Assembly (NCBI GenBank): GCA_024734555.1
Contig: JANPWX010000029.1
Span: forward strand, 627,072-691,071
Reading direction: 5' to 3'
Length of the DNA: 64,000 nucleotides
From: Trochalopteron elliotii
Lineage: Eukaryota; Chordata; Aves; Passeriformes; Leiothrichidae
Shown: in pieces, positions 63,401 through 64,000 of the stretch
Numbering within the stretch: the first letter of the stretch is position 1
Layout: each line of letters begins with the position of its first letter
The notes under the pieces: model-generated
What the model saw: only the letters and a program-made list of their open reading frames with translations
What the model was told of the DNA's origin: nothing
The model's database searches: none
Position numbers and translations under genes: made by a program

Positions 63401-64000
63401 TCTAAACATCAGTGTTGTACCACTTGGGCACTGCTGGTGTCACTTAATCACTTCTGTCCTCACAGAGCTGGCAGCAGATGCAGTTAACCTGGTGTACATA
63501 CTTCAATTCCATGACCTGTTCCCTTTTGCCAAAGGGACTGAGCCCTGTGGTATAAGGTGCTTTCTAGAGGTCTGTTTATCACTGTGACCTGTGTCATTCC
63601 AGGAATTACACCCTAACTTGGTTTAGTATGAGTGTGCAAGCAGAGGACAGCTGTCTATGGAGCCAACACAAATCAAGGTAGATAAAGCAGGGTGGTGAAA
63701 AGCAAGAGATAGCAGTAATTTATTTGGTTTTGCAGAACTATAAACAATCTGCATCGAGTGCCATGGTTTAAAGGCCGTCTGAGGAGACAAACCAACTGAA
63801 CTCCCAGCTGCAAGTCCTGCTGACAGTTCCAGGGCTGCTTTGGGTCTCACCTGTGCAGTAGACAGGCTGCTCCATTGCTTTGGGCAGTGCTTTGTGTGTG
63901 GGGAAGTGCCATGAGGATGAGCTGCAGCCTTCTAATGAGTCTCTTATCAGGCACATTCCTTAGATGCCTCCACTTCTTTATCCAAAAATTCCTTCATGGC
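60485..64000. other. unique DNA, no gene seen
   Basis: No gene or repeat family recognised to the window end. A 14-bp perfect palindrome AGTGTAGCTACACT lies at 62246-62259. Open frames on both strands at 62763-63252 and 63623-63956 overlap and are not protein-like. 63240-63300 is somewhat GC-rich. Confidence 0.55.

Overview
The window reads as nuclear DNA of a bird, most likely a songbird (passerine). Three segments have the 3' end of CR1, the main avian LINE. Several solo long terminal repeats (LTRs) carry termini typical of avian ERVL-type endogenous retroviruses (TGTGCTGGTTTTGC, or CTCTATCCCAGCC on the opposite strand). One segment looks like the tRNA-Ile-derived head of a passerine-type SINE. 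I see no mammalian Alu or L1 sequence and no bacterial-style gene arrangement. Species and chromosome cannot be named from the sequence alone.

No protein-coding exon or host RNA gene could be supported anywhere in the 64 kb. The open frames are short, overlap on both strands, resemble no protein I recognise, and are longest where tandem repeats or CR1 sequence remove stop codons. The best reading is a large intron or an intergenic gene desert, mostly AT-rich unique sequence. Short exons below recognition by eye cannot be excluded.

Layout. 1-10.4 kb is unique AT-rich DNA with a G-quadruplex-type C-run block (3620-3645) and a 26-bp tandem duplication (5355-5406). At 10.44-10.72 kb lies a CR1 3' fragment on the minus strand. 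At 11.42-12.30 kb is a solo ERVL-type LTR (minus) with a GC-rich core. 12.3-27.2 kb is unique, with a clean hairpin (13371-13399) and an octamer/homeodomain-motif block near 17.3 kb. At 27.2-29.8 kb two LTRs of one family lie in the same orientation but are separate insertions, the first joined directly to a CR1 tail. At 37.2-38.3 kb are two further minus-strand LTRs, one with its U3 expanded into a 43-bp minisatellite that repeats a CCAAT box. At 43.08-44.1 kb is an unexplained GC-rich block with a 70-bp minisatellite and a palindromic CRE. At 45.36-45.69 kb is a plus-strand LTR with compact promoter signals, followed by a tRNA-like SINE head at 46.32 kb. A (TA)20 microsatellite lies at 55.4 kb, and a CTCTG microsatellite joined to a CR1 3' end spans 59.92-60.48 kb.

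No genes act together here. The biology visible is retroelement history: LTRs that brought TATA, CCAAT and polyadenylation signals and were reduced to solo form, CR1 tails, and tandem-repeat growth inside or beside GC-rich DNA. The most unusual structures are the CCAAT minisatellite LTR and the 43-kb GC-rich block.
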